DNA from: Tilletiaria anomala UBC 951 | Lineage: Eukaryota; Basidiomycota; Exobasidiomycetes; Georgefischeriales; Tilletiariaceae | DNA length: 64,000 nt | Assembly (NCBI RefSeq): GCF_000711695.1 | Contig: NW_013547009.1 | Span: 178,229-242,228 of the forward strand | Reading direction: 5' to 3' | In this document: piece after piece, positions 1-11,318 of the stretch | How the letters are laid out: each line of letters starts with the position of its first letter | How positions within the stretch are numbered: the stretch's first letter is position 1 | Translations under genes and position numbers: made by a program | The notes under the pieces: generated by a model | What the model saw: only the letters and a program-made list of their open reading frames with translations | Databases searched by the model: none | Told to the model about the DNA's origin: nothing

Positions 1-2728
1 CGCTTCTCGTCTGGGCCTGTGGCTGCAGGCCCGTGTTTGAAGAGTTTGGCCCTCAGGCCTCTGCCCGTGAAGACTCGCCGTACCGATACCGTCAGAACTG
101 CGGGAGAATCAACGACGAATGCTGAGTGATGTGTATGTGTCTATGTGTATGCATGTGTATGTGTATGTATACGTGTATGTGTATGGTCATGTGTATGTGT
201 TCCACCTTCGCTTTCCTCCTGCTGACTGTGACAGCAGCAAAAGGCAAGGAAGGCCGGAGACACTCGTTCGCTGATCAGGTCCGCCGCTGCGACGCGCTTT
301 CCCATGTGTATGTTATGTACGTGTGTGTTGTATATATACAGGTATGTATCTCCCTTTCTTCGAGGCTACCTATAGCCAGAGTGTCCTGTAGTAGCCAGGC
401 TGCTGCGCCGTCCAAGAGACTGGATGCAACGATCAATTCCAGCAGTGGGGTGGGACGCAGCAGCGTGGCTAAGCACCCAGAATGCCATCCATCTTGGGCA
501 GCCCGTCCTTTCATTGTAGCAATGGACGATGGGGTTGGGTTGGGTACGATGATGTGAGGATGTTGTGCGCTGCGTGTGGTGGCGGCGGGAGCAGTGAGCG
601 AATCTGATGGAGAACTGACAAGCCGGCGACACGGGCGCAGTGCCGTGTGCGGACAGAAAGAAAAAAGAACCTGCTGCTGCCTCGGGAGGTGGGCGCAGCG
701 AGAGATATGCAGAGAGAAGAACGGCGCCCCGCCTCGCCAACCAGACTGCTGGAAAGTTGAGCAAAAGTGATGACGCGCTTGGGAGCTCGGACCGCGACAG
801 ATACACTGGCCTACTGCTGTCGGTTCTAGGTCCGTCCCGGGTAGTGCTGATGCGTCGCATGCACATCGCCTCACCTCGTTGCAGTCAGGGGTGAAGGACA
901 TGATAGCGAGGGCCAGCCAGCAAGCAATTGGATGGGTCACCAATATCTTCGCGCTTAGCCAGAAAGCTTCTCCAGTCTCCAGACAAGAGGGCCCACCAAA
1001 ATGGCAAGACGGATGTCAAGTGAGTGGCAAGTGCTGCGCGCTCGTGTCCCCGCGACCGATTACTATATCGAGGCTTTGCCAGTCATCGTTCTCTGTCGTC
1101 TGCGGGTATCCAATCTTGTGGTAGGGTATGTACGAGCTGGATCGAGGTTCTAGTCCAATCAATGCCGATGCTGTCCTCGTCCTCCCCGGAGGGGCACTGT
1201 TGGAAATTGACCCGCTGACGATAAAAGAAGCTGGTAGAATGCAACCGTGCACAGGGTGCACCGTGCAAGGCAAACGAAATACGCGTCATGGCAGCTCGCA
1301 CGCATTGGTTTCAACAGCCGGCAACAACAACAACGACAACCCACCAGTAGCTTTTCACACAGCAGTCTCGATGAGCAATCCCGTGCGAACCCCGAGGAGG
1401 TCAAGCCTTGTCTCTTTCCTTCGCATGTCTCCGAGGATACGCAATGCATATCGAAGACAACTCGCTTGCTTGGCAGCCAGGCCTCACCTGGCGTTGTACA
1501 TGGCCCATAAGAAAGGAGACAAACCATACGCTTCTTCCTCCGCTTGTAGACAAACGTGTATCATCGTCAAATAGTGCGGCGATCCTTTCATCGGCGCGGC
1601 ATTGCACCTTGCAAACGTCACAACGACATCCATAGCTGTCTGTAGAATTGGACAGTTCGTTCCCAATTCAACTATTAAAGTACATGTACGGTGCTCCGGT
1701 ATGCTGGACCCTGCTTTGCAGCTCGCTCCCAGTCGCAACGAAATTGAATGCAGGCCCTGAGAGCTATGCATGCTCGCTCCGAGGTTGAGACCTGGCAGCA
1801 CTCATGAGCGCGGGCACTTGCACTGCTGATCTTCGGGGACCGAGGACATGACCTGTAGCGATAAGTCCGATATCAGACCGGGCATGGAGCGCGACAGCAG
1901 AGTGGGTGACATGTGATGCAGTCATCAGCTGTTGATGTTCATGGCGACCGGAAAAGAGAAGAGAGCAAGTGTCACTCACCTGGTCGACGTGCTTGCCGCA
2001 CCCTTTCCAAGTCGTCAGTCCGCACTTATCACCTGTTCAAACAGTCGAGTACCATGTTTAAGCGTGTGACGTTCTTTCAAATCAGGCGTGTGCGCTGGGC
2101 GGCCCCGACGCAGTCGTCTAGATCGTTCTTAAAGTTTTAGTATTACCCACTCACATTTGACGGCAAAGCACTCGTTGACGAGGGTATTCTTCTCGCGCAT
2201 ATGAACGGCGGCCATATTGGTGTAATCTCAAAACTGGTAATGTGGGCAAAGCAATTGTTTAAGGCGTGATGTTTTAATGATTAGAGCTTGCCACCCACAC
2301 TAGACCCCGTGTCTGACAGCCTCCGTTATATATGAATGTGATGGGCTCACAGACTGAAGGATGGTTCATTGGAGGACGTCGATCCAGAAACAGCCCGCAA
2401 AGTGGCCACTGTATCGAGGATGTCGTGTGGGAGCTATGGGAGAGTCATAGTAGGGCGAGGTGCATACGGAAGTCAAAGCCCTGAGAGAACGAATCAGGCA
2501 ACCCTAACTTCACACTCCTCCAAGCCCAGTCTGCTGTGCGTTTGATCACCACGCAGAATCAAGAGCATCTTGTCTCGCTCGTTCTCAGTCCCTATTTTAC
2601 ATTGAAGTGTTCCATCATCGCGAGATGCCAAGCTAGTAGGCGCCGACGCGTAAGAATACTACACCTGGGGAGACGTGAAGCACCCTCGCAGACGCGTGCT
2701 TCTCTGATCAGCCAGAAAATCCACCGAG
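1..2728. other. Gene-free stretch at window start
   Basis: No ORF here resembles a protein family, and the overlapping short ORFs on both strands have no coherent composition or splice structure. The first 120 bases are open in two + frames, both ending near 126, so the terminal exon of a gene lying outside the window is possible but cannot be decided. Positions 128-212 hold a GTGTAT-type microsatellite. Otherwise I see nothing beyond the distal promoter of the SWI/SNF subunit gene. Confidence 0.5.
128..212. repeat. (GTGTAT)n-like microsatellite
   Basis: Imperfect alternating purine-pyrimidine repeat built from GTGTAT/GTATGT units, interrupted by a few substitutions. A shorter TGTATGTTATGT copy lies near 305-335. 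It makes the apparent Met/Cys/Val-rich ORF across it meaningless as protein. Confidence 0.8.
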
Positions 2729-4539
2729 ATGCAGCGGATGGATCCCCGTGTGCAAGCCCAGGCGCAAGCGCAGGCGCAGGCGCAGGCGCATGCGGCGGCG
2801 CAGGCGCAGGCACAGGCTGCCGCCCAAGCACAGCAAGCGGCCGCGATGCAGATGCGCAAGCGCAATGCCCTAGATTCGGTCATTGGCGAAGGGCTGCGCG
2901 TTGCCAAGCGCGGTCGACCGACGGACCGCGCGCTGCCTCCGAAAGTCAAGACATACGTGCCAGAGAGCGCGTTGTACAACGACCTACGGCGCATGGAGAA
3001 GAAGCTCGACTGGACAATCGCCAGGAAGCGCGCCGAACTGACAGATGGACTGAACAGGACCCCAAAGGTGAGTAGCAGATCACTCCTGTCGAGTACCTGC
3101 TCGTGTTCTGACTTTCGCTCGTCAGATCAAACGAACCCTGCGCATCTTCCTGAGCAACACTTCGGCAAATCAACCCTGGCAAAAGGCCGAAGCGGCACAG
3201 CCAGTGGGAGCGGAAGTAGATGGTGACAAGACAGAAGAGGAGAAGAAGAAGAAGGAGGCGGCAGATGCGGAGAAGGCAGCAGCGAGCAGCTCCGACGCTG
3301 ATGCCCCAAGTTGGACACTACGCGTCGAAGGCAGATTGCTCGAGCCAAGCTTCCGTTCACGCTCCAGTTTGGCCGAGACAGCCCGCGCGAATGCCTTACG
3401 GATCGGCGCGTACAAATTCAGCAACCTCGTTAAGACATGCATCATCGAGATCCAGCGCGATGCAGCGCTTTATCCGGACAGCAGCAACATTGTCGAGTGG
3501 AACCGACCAACGCCGACAGCTGCTCCGCACAACCAGCCAGGTGGCATGGCGTCTGGCCCGGCATCCGAGAATCCACTGACTGCTAGTGCGGATGTAGCAG
3601 TCGATGGCTTTGAGGTCAAGCGCAAAGGCAGTGAACCTGTCAAAGTGAAGATCGCGCTGTACTTGACCCACAACCCGGAGCGTTTTGCCTTGGCACCAGA
3701 GCTCGCCAGTCTTCTCGACATCCAAGAGGAGACGCGCGCGGGTGTCATCACTGCCCTGTGGGCGTATATCAAGGACCGGCGCCTGCTGGACGAGCAGGAC
3801 CGGCGTGTCGTCAAGTGCGATGCTGCGCTGCAGGCGCTGTTCAAGACGCCCTCGGTCAATTTCCACCACGTGCCAGAAATCCTGAATCGCTTTTTGCAGC
3901 CGCCACAGCCGATCGTGCTCGAGTATTGGATCCGCACCGACAAGGCGGAGCACAAGAACCCGACCGCGTACGACGTCGAGATCGACATGGACGACACGGC
4001 GGTCAAGCAAAAGCAGCACGAGATTCTCACAAAACTCGACAATAATTCGGAACCTTCACGGCAGATCGCGGAGCTCGACGATCGGGTGTGTAGAAGCGGG
4101 GCTTTGATCCGTCATTGGTGCTTGGGGACTCACCTTGCGTTGCCTTTCTCACAGATCGCTCAAGCTGCGCAAGCAGTGCGAAATCATGCGACAACGCGCG
4201 ACTTTCTCTCGTCTTTCGCGCGCGACCCGCATGCTCACATACGCACGTGGCTTGCCAGTCAGGCCAGGGACCTGGACGCAATCATGGGTACCACGGCGCT
4301 TGGTGCGAACGGCGTCGCGACAGGGATCGGCGCAGAGGAAATCCGCAGAGCAGAGACGTTCAAGGGCAGCTGGGTAGAAGAGGCGGTCGTGAGTAGCCTT
4401 GAGCAAAGATTCAAAGCGCTTGAATAGCGTCGCCCCGCCGACTGACGGACTGTGCTCTATCTTACAGATCGTCAACGAAAGTCAACGACTGGCGGAAAGG
4501 CTACAGGAGCTGCAAGCGCCTGTGCAAGGGCAGAGGTGA
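2729..4539 (+). CDS. SNF12: SWI/SNF or RSC complex SWIB-domain subunit (Snf12/Rsc6/SMARCD family)
   Basis: Accessory subunit of a nuclear ATP-dependent chromatin remodeller. Exons are 2729-3067, 3126-4085, 4155-4388 and 4468-4539, giving 534 residues with all phases closing. The N-terminus (residues 1-37) is a Gln/Ala repeat. A conserved segment with LPPKVKTYVPESALYNDLRR and a basic stretch leads into a charged Lys/Glu linker. The SWIB/MDM2 domain covers roughly residues 287-372, recognised by YLTHNPERFALAPELASLLD, the central ALWAYIK helix and FHHVPEILNRFLQPPQPI. A C-terminal helical region follows, as in SMARCD proteins. The ATG is the first in frame before the QA tract. The family assignment is firm; which complex it belongs to (SWI/SNF or RSC) cannot be read from sequence alone. 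The second intron (69 bp) is stop-free and in frame. Confidence 0.93.
2745..2840 (+). repeat. CAG-GCG coding microsatellite (Gln-Ala repeat)
   Basis: Tandem CAGGCG-type hexamers within the first exon of the SWIB-subunit gene encode alternating Gln and Ala. Such tracts are prone to length change between strains. Confidence 0.85.
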
Positions 4540-4980
4540 TGGCACGACTTTGTATTTCTAGTATTGTCCAAGCATACGGTAGAAGGCTAATCTGTATAAT
4601 CTGCCTGGCTGGTATGCACGAGTAGGTGACCTAGACATGGTTGCACAATGAGAGGATGGGACAGTCGGGTCATGCTGAGTAAGCAGAAACGCGCTCACAG
4701 CGTGGGACAATGCGGTTGGGATCCAGCTCGCTCCCACTCATCGACACAAAAGGTGCATCTGACCAATCGCAACCCGTGTATCATTTTGCGATCACAACTG
4801 GCACAGCTTCCAAGACACCGTGGTCTTGAGAAAGGTACAAAGCGTACCTTCCACAGCATGCCAAAAGCAGCAGCAGAAGACAAAGCCCAGCAAGGTGCGC
4901 TTGTGCACGGGTCGAGAACGGCGCATACAGCCAGCAATTAGCTAACATGGATGCTGATCTTGTGGCTATAATGGCATGAC
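4540..4980. other. Intergenic, SWIB-subunit gene to HOP2
   Basis: A 441-bp gap between two genes on the same strand. It holds the 3' UTR of the first and the promoter of the second. No further gene or motif is evident; the short ORFs on either strand do not look like protein. Confidence 0.6.
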
Positions 4981-6163
4981 ATGACATCGGTAGCTGAGGA
5001 GCTGATCCTGACGTACATGCGGCAGCAGAACCGTCCCTTTGCATTAACCGACGTCCACCTCAACCTTAAAGGCGCTGTGACGAAGCCTGCTGCACAGAAA
5101 GCCTTGCTGGCTCTAGCTGATAGCGGCAAGCTGCTAAAGAAGGAATATGGTACGTGGCACCGTAAGCCTTGTCTGCGCGGATCGCAGGCAATGTCTGAAC
5201 GAATCAGGCATCCTTGGCCTTGCTGCTTCACAGGTAAAAGCTTGTTGTTTCTTGTCAAACAGGTGAAGCGCTCTACACGCACAGCTATCAAAAGGGTTAC
5301 CAGTCCCTGAGGCCTAATTCTGCCATCACTTGCAGAACTCATTGGAAACCCTGGACAAGGACGGGCTGACAGCATTGGGACAGGAAACTGCGCTCAAGAA
5401 GCAAGAGCTTATAGAGACGAAGAAGCTGCTGGCAGCAAGGCAGGCTGAGGCGGAAACTGTCGCCGCTTCACCGTCGAACACGCAGCTTGTAGAGCAGGTT
5501 GCTCTGGCCACAGCGCATGTGAGGATGTGCACATTGGTCTGGAGGCTGCTTGCGCGAAGTTTTGACTGAAGTCGTCGTCGCAACCGCGGTCTTTCCATCC
5601 ATGCTTATCAAGTGCACGGCGCTGGAGAAGCAGCTCGCCGAGCTCAAGTCTTCAGGTGCAAAGCCGATGACCGACGAGGAGGTGGCCGTGTACGATAAAA
5701 GCCTGGACTTTTGGCGCAAAGTAAGTAACAGTCCTTTCTCCAAGCAGTTCAGAGCAATCACGGTGACTTTTGCTTGCCTTGTACGTTTTTGCAGGCGTGG
5801 ATCTCCAGACGCAAGGCGGTGAAAGAGTGGGTACAAGATGCGCCCGCACCCCTGTGCCTATTTGCCTTTAGGCGTAGGAGCTTTTGTAAAAGTCGCAAGG
5901 AGAGCTGACTATGAAAGCTTCTGGTCATGTCGTGTCTATATTTCTTGCCCAATGACGAACGGCACCTCCGGTAACCTCAACGTCCTCCCGGCCCCAATTC
6001 TCGTACGGCGACCGCTATGTCATTTGTACCGCAAAGTCTTCTCGTTATGGTGTCTGATGCGCTCGGCAAAGAAGAAGTCGCTAGTATCATGGACCAATTT
6101 TCCATCACCCTAGAGGAGGACACTGAGGCGGAGGAGCAATTTGTCCAAAATGAGCCCCGGTAA
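4981..6163 (+). CDS. HOP2: Meiotic homologous-pairing protein Hop2 (TBPIP/PSMC3IP)
   Basis: Hop2 forms a heterodimer with Mnd1 that stimulates Dmc1/Rad51 strand invasion in meiosis. Six exons are inferred: 4981-5149, 5234-5262, 5336-5518, 5613-5720, 5795-5826 and 6037-6163, totalling 215 residues, close to the usual size (human 217). The N-terminal winged helix is clear (ILTYMRQQNRPFALTDV, then QKALLALADSGKLLKKEYGK). The 29-bp second exon restores the conserved YGK-x5-F stretch. A coiled coil follows (residues 67-130), then the C-terminal W-x2-RRK motif and the acidic tail. The last intron (210 bp, donor GTGGGT) is the least certain boundary, but it is the one I found that keeps frame and gives the expected SDAL motif. 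This gene is normally expressed only in meiosis. Confidence 0.87.
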
Positions 6164-7841
6164 AGGTCTGATGATGATATTTGCACAGCCATCTTTAACT
6201 TCGAAGCAACAATAGGATCAAGTTCGAGCCTCGCAAGTCAAGTGAAATGCATTTCATCTGAGTGGAAACGTCCGAGACTATTCACGCGCGTATGATGTCG
6301 AGTCATACGGGGCGAAGGGCCTAAGAATACTCTAACTAAAAATGTCACCACTCCGGTCTATGCCGTATGTTGGTCTGTGCTCTGCCGGAGCAAGCCGGGA
6401 CCTTTGGTACTTGATGAGAGAATTATTCAGATGTGATGCGTGACGCGAGACGCTTGCCGCTGGTGCTGGCAGCGGTAATACCTGTGAAGGCTCGCCGCTC
6501 GAAATCTCATGACGTCATGGAGCCAACCACTGTCCAACCACAAACGAGAAAATGCGGGAAGCTTGGCGTTTCTTGTGATCGGTTTAGCTGATGAACGATG
6601 AACGATGAATGATTGGTTTTTGCGCGAAAGGGTGGATGTGGATTGTGCATGTAGGCTGGCTGGACCTGCAATTTGGGGTATTGTGAGGTTTCTCGGCTGG
6701 CATACGCCAACTTGAGAAGCCGCTGTCAGATTCAGTGTAACATGAAGAGGAGGGCCCGAGAATGGGTGAGACTTTGCTTGTGGCTCTCATTTTGCCTAGG
6801 GAGCCACGAGTAGAGCAAAGTCGCCAACAGCCGGCAAATCACAAAGCTTGTTCACGCGTTGAAAATTTGAATTCCCGAAGCAGGACGACCACAATTTTGT
6901 GTTACAACCGACTCGTGGCTGCAGACAATTCTTTCTCACTTAATTGACTCTGCCGCAGTCCGTAATGGACGGTGGCTTCCACGGACAGCGAAGTCAATTG
7001 CGGTCTGCAGCAGGGGCGAGGCATATATCTTTTAGGAGCGTTCCTGACGTAATGAGGGAAACTGTTGTGACCGTATCGGATTTTACACCTCTCGGCCGAA
7101 TCATCCCTCCGCGGAGATCAGACTCGGGCCCGGCCGGCCGCATTCCTCTGCTCGACGCCGACTCAATATGGCCAGTCACCCAGGAAACGACGCGGCACTC
7201 CAACGATGCAGTCCGCGACCAAACCACAATTTACTGCAGCACATTCAACTTGCGTTTGCGTAGTTACGGTTATTACTACCCTCACCGCAATCTCTATGTG
7301 TATCAGATAGCCCAGCCTGCTGAGTCATACTATCATCGTCGCACTGTCTCCAACGAGTGCAAAGGTCGGTTCTTCAGGTCCCCACCAGCGATCAGGCGAG
7401 TCCGCGACGCAAGTCGCTCCTTGGCGGTCCGCGTACCCTCATCCGTGAATAATCGATGAGACGATAGAGAGCGCTTTGCATAGGAAGAGTGGCATCTAGC
7501 GAGTACGACAGGAGCGCAACGCCAATCGCAAAAAAGCTTCTGCAATTTTGTTAACGCCTAAACAACACCCCCTGCTACAGGTATTAGCGCAGCGCTCGTG
7601 CGGGATAGTGACCAGATTCGGTGCACGCCCGACCGTTGCGGATGACCCAAAGCTGCGCTCGTGCGTCACGATAGCCTGTGGTGTCACCACTGGCGACAAA
7701 CAAAGATCGAAAGGGCCAACGCAGGAGAGGAGGCGGCCAGGTGTTTCGCGATTGGCAAGGTTGCAACGCCAGGCTGGTGCCCAATTGCTCGAGGCGTATT
7801 TGACGTCGGCCTCTCAGTAGGGGCCTACACCTGCTTGCACA
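6164..7841. other. Intergenic, upstream of Zn-cluster regulator
   Basis: A 1.7-kb gap holding the HOP2 3' end and a long promoter for the transcription-factor gene. The largest open frame (6944-7459, +) encodes a composition unlike any gene here and has no recognisable domain, so I do not call it. No repeats of note. Confidence 0.55.
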
Positions 7842-10800
7842 ATGAAGGCGAGCGCAAGCAGCGAGAAAGCGCTGCAGGATGCATCCCATAACGCTGAGGA
7901 TGAAATGGACGCAGCGGGAAAGAGGAGGAGGGTACAACGTGCCTGTGATGTACGTCATGGCGCGACTTGACTTCCATCGTCGCGGTGCTGATAAGCCCCC
8001 TGGTCGCGCCATTTTTTCTTACCTAGATTTGCCGGCGAAAGAAGATCCGCTGCGATGGGGCGCAAGAGGATTCCGGAGCTTGCAGCAATTGGTAAGCAAT
8101 GGCGCTTGTCCGCACCACAGTCCACCTTCTGAAATGCCCTTTCGCCTCGCTCCCCCATCAGTAACAATTTCGGGCTGGAGTGTACGTTTGTCGACGCGGC
8201 AAAAAAACGCACGCCCCCACGAAGCTATGTCGATGCGTTAGAGGCGCGCATTGAGAAGTTGGAGCTTCTAATCTCACAATTAGCGCCCGGCATGGACTTT
8301 ACTGATCGCATCGGTCCACCAGTCACGCTTGAAAACGCAAAGGAAGGTCTCGAGGCAGAGCGCAACAGTCGAGACGACGCAGGCTGCAACCCGGTAGGTG
8401 CGCTTGGTCACGAATCTAGATCCGCGAGCACTTTCGAGAACGCAGGCACGTCCGATGACGACAGCGAGCGAGAAGGTGTGGCGTATCTCATCAATGCGAT
8501 ATCAAAGGCCGCAATCGATCAGGATAATCAGGAAGAATCTCCTTGTCCAGACTCTTCCAATCCATCACAGAGAATGTTTCTGGTTTCCTCCACTCATCGG
8601 GACGATCGTGTGCTCGCCTTGGGGTCATCAGATAGTACATACACCTTCAATACACGCCAAGAGCCCATCAAGTTCTTCGGCAATTCCTCTGGCGTCGCCT
8701 TGGTCGTGAGTTGTCGCTCCTGTGTCAAGCTTCTTCGCAGAGATGGTACCCTCTCATACTCATCGTCTCGAATTTTGCATGCAGGTCCTGATTCAGAAGA
8801 TGTCAGCGACGCTAGACACGATGCCTGCAGGCAAGAGCGAGGCCATCAACGCGCTTGAGCGGATGCTTTGCTTTCGTGGGCAAGAGTACGACCGCCTCTG
8901 GATGGGGCGCCCGAAAGTGCTCGACCCCAAGATGGACCTCCTTTGGCCGGAAGCGGATCTGGAGGAGAAGTTGCTCGACACATACTTTACCTACGTTCAC
9001 CCACGGTGTCCAGTTGTCAACGAGTTCTTCTTCCGGGACGAGCTGCGCAGTCGACCAGAGCTGCGCCAGAACGTGGACTGGGTCTGTGTTGCCCTCGGCA
9101 TCTTTTGCTTGGCTTCGAGACATTTGTCCGATCCGAGGCTCGAAAAGTATTCTTTGAAAGATGGCCAGTGCACGGAGCCCGGCCTGCGCTGGTACCACAT
9201 CCGTACAGCTCTTGGCGCACACGAGGTGTCCGAGACCCCCAATATCTACATCGTCCAGTCACAGCTGCTAAGGTGAGTCATTAACCTCTTACGCGAATAC
9301 CGGTTGGATCCAGTGCAGGGGCTAACGTGCGAACGTCCGCTCCAAGTGTCGGATATCTTCATGGCGTACCTGCCGGTGCTACTATCAGCTGGGCAATCCT
9401 GGGCATGGCAATCAAGGTTCTGCAAGGTCTTGGCGCGCACAGACGCATCACGGCCAAGCGCCTCAAAGCATCGCTTGTCATTGAGGAGACTGTGCGCAGG
9501 GCCTTCTGGGTCGCGTACGATTTCGATCGCGAGCAGGCCTCCGGTCTCGGCAGGCCTCTGATGATCCAAGATGAGGACTTTGACGTCGCTGAGCCGCTCG
9601 ACATTGACGACGACGTGATCTACGAAGCATCCAAGAACGGGACCGTTCCCGTCCAGCCGGATGGCCGACCGAGTAAGTTCTCCGCTTTCATCACCTCCCT
9701 GAAGCTGCAGACTATCGTTGGACGCGCGTTGCGAACGATCTACGCGATCGGAAAAGCAAAAGCCATGCGCGGCTTCGCCGGATGGAAGTGGGACCAATTT
9801 ATCGTAGCGGAACTGGATTCAGCCCTCAATCAATGGCTCGACACGGTCCCCGAGCATCTCCATTTCAATCCCAGCGAATCCGACGAAACCATCCTGATGA
9901 ATAGTGCGTGGATCTACACGCAGTATTATACCGCTCAGATCTTGGTGCACCGACCGTTCATTCCGGACCTCAAGTCGACTTCCCCGCTCAAGTTCCCATC
10001 GCTTGCCATTTGCACCAACGCTGCTCGCTCAGCTGGACACATCTTTGATGCGATTCAGATGCGCAACCTCGTGCATCTAGTCGATAACCGGATCTTTATG
10101 CGTGCATTCGCCGCCTCGACTGTGCTCCTCGTGATGGTCTTCACCTCCCGCAGCTCATGCTCTGCCATGACTGAGGTGCGCAAGACTATTCGATTCCTGA
10201 AAGGCTCGTCCAATCGCAGGATATTTGGCGGCCTCATGGCCCAGACGCTCGTACATCTTGCAGACTTGGCCGAAGCTCGCTTCAAGGAAGCAAAAGAACA
10301 AGGCAAGCGTCCGAAGAAGCGACAACATGCCGATGCGACCGGCAAGCCCGAACACTCGCGGCAAAATTCCAATTATCACGACGAATCGCCAACTGACTCT
10401 CCGAAGTATGCCACGCCATATCAAGGATCAACACCATCGTCCAACACGTCGCAGATTTCGTCGCAGCCGCTAGAAAATCTACCATTGTCGACTTATGAGC
10501 TCGCCGCAGCATTCCAGACCAAGTCGTCCGGCGGCCATGAATCAAACGCGTCCTCTCTAGCCGCTCATGCGTTTGCCGACTTGACCTTCGCGAACCCCTT
10601 TGCGGGTGGCGGACCGTACAGTGCTACTGAGTCAATAGCACCCGTTGCATCCCAATTCGATACCAGTAGTGTTACCGGCCCTTTCGGGCCAAATACCACC
10701 AACAATGCATCCAACTTCCAAATGTCAGACCTCAAGTCTGAAAGCCAACGTCGCTTGTCCGCATTCGCCATCGATCCGACCAAGGCCCCCTCCGTGGCCA

Positions 10801-11157
10801 TGTCCGCATTCTTTGGCGCGAATGCATTCCCGGGCTTCGACAGAACACTGAATGCGGATGCAGGCCCGCAGATTCCGTCATTCCCCTTCATGACCACGCC
10901 TCAGTTCCAGTCGACCGATTCAACGCTGCCATTTGGCATAAACTCAGAGAACGTGCTGAACCCGTCCCTGCTGGACGGAAGCCCAAATGCCGGAGCCACT
11001 GAAGACACGCTCAACGACCCGTTTAACGGACTGTTCGTTCAGGGTCAGCTCTGGGGAGAATTTGGCTCTTCAGGCGCGAGTGAGTTCTCATCTCCCTTCG
11101 GTAACACCTTCAATGTGCTGATGAGTATATATCCTGCTCGCAGCCTTCTTCCAATAG
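7842..11157 (+). CDS. Zn2Cys6 fungal transcription factor with fungal_trans middle domain
   Basis: Nuclear DNA-binding regulator. Exons are 7842-7949, 8027-8091, 8162-8705, 8785-9272, 9347-11079 and 11144-11157, giving 983 residues. The zinc cluster is split over three exons but exact: Cys35, 38, 45, 55, 58 and 65 fit C-x2-C-x6-C-x9-C-x2-C-x6-C, followed by a basic linker (KKRTPP) and a short coiled coil (ALEARIEKLELL). The fungal-specific regulatory domain runs from about residue 260 to 560 (LLDTYFTYVHPRCPVVNEFF, then RRAFWVAYDFDREQASGLGR). The C-terminal 350 residues are Ser/Thr/Asn/Gly-rich and probably an activation region. Target genes are not predictable. The final 5-residue exon is inferred from a GTGAGT donor and CAG acceptor; unspliced, the frame would run to 11348 into the neighbouring gene. 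Confidence 0.88.
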
Positions 11158-11318
11158 CGACGGTCCTGGTGCTTCATCCTTATTCGTTATTCCTTGTAGC
11201 ATACCGCCTTGCACCTCTCCCGCAAACCATACCACTAATTTGTTCGCCCTTGCCGGACAGGATTAAGCTAAATGTTGTGATGATCGCTGGTATACAGATG
11301 AATGAGTGTGATATATTT

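Noticed and set aside
275-943. 222-residue minus-strand ORF and overlapping plus-strand ORFs
   Set aside because: Several frames on both strands are open at once across the same GC-rich DNA, and none shows a domain or steady codon pattern.
5263-5310. Continuous HOP2 reading from exon 2 to a stop at 5310
   Set aside because: It would truncate the protein after the winged helix; splicing at CAG-GTGAAG (5263) joins the coiled coil in frame and restores family length.
6944-7459. 171-residue plus-strand ORF
   Set aside because: No family features, no splice partners and a composition unlike neighbouring genes; it lies in the promoter region of the transcription-factor gene.
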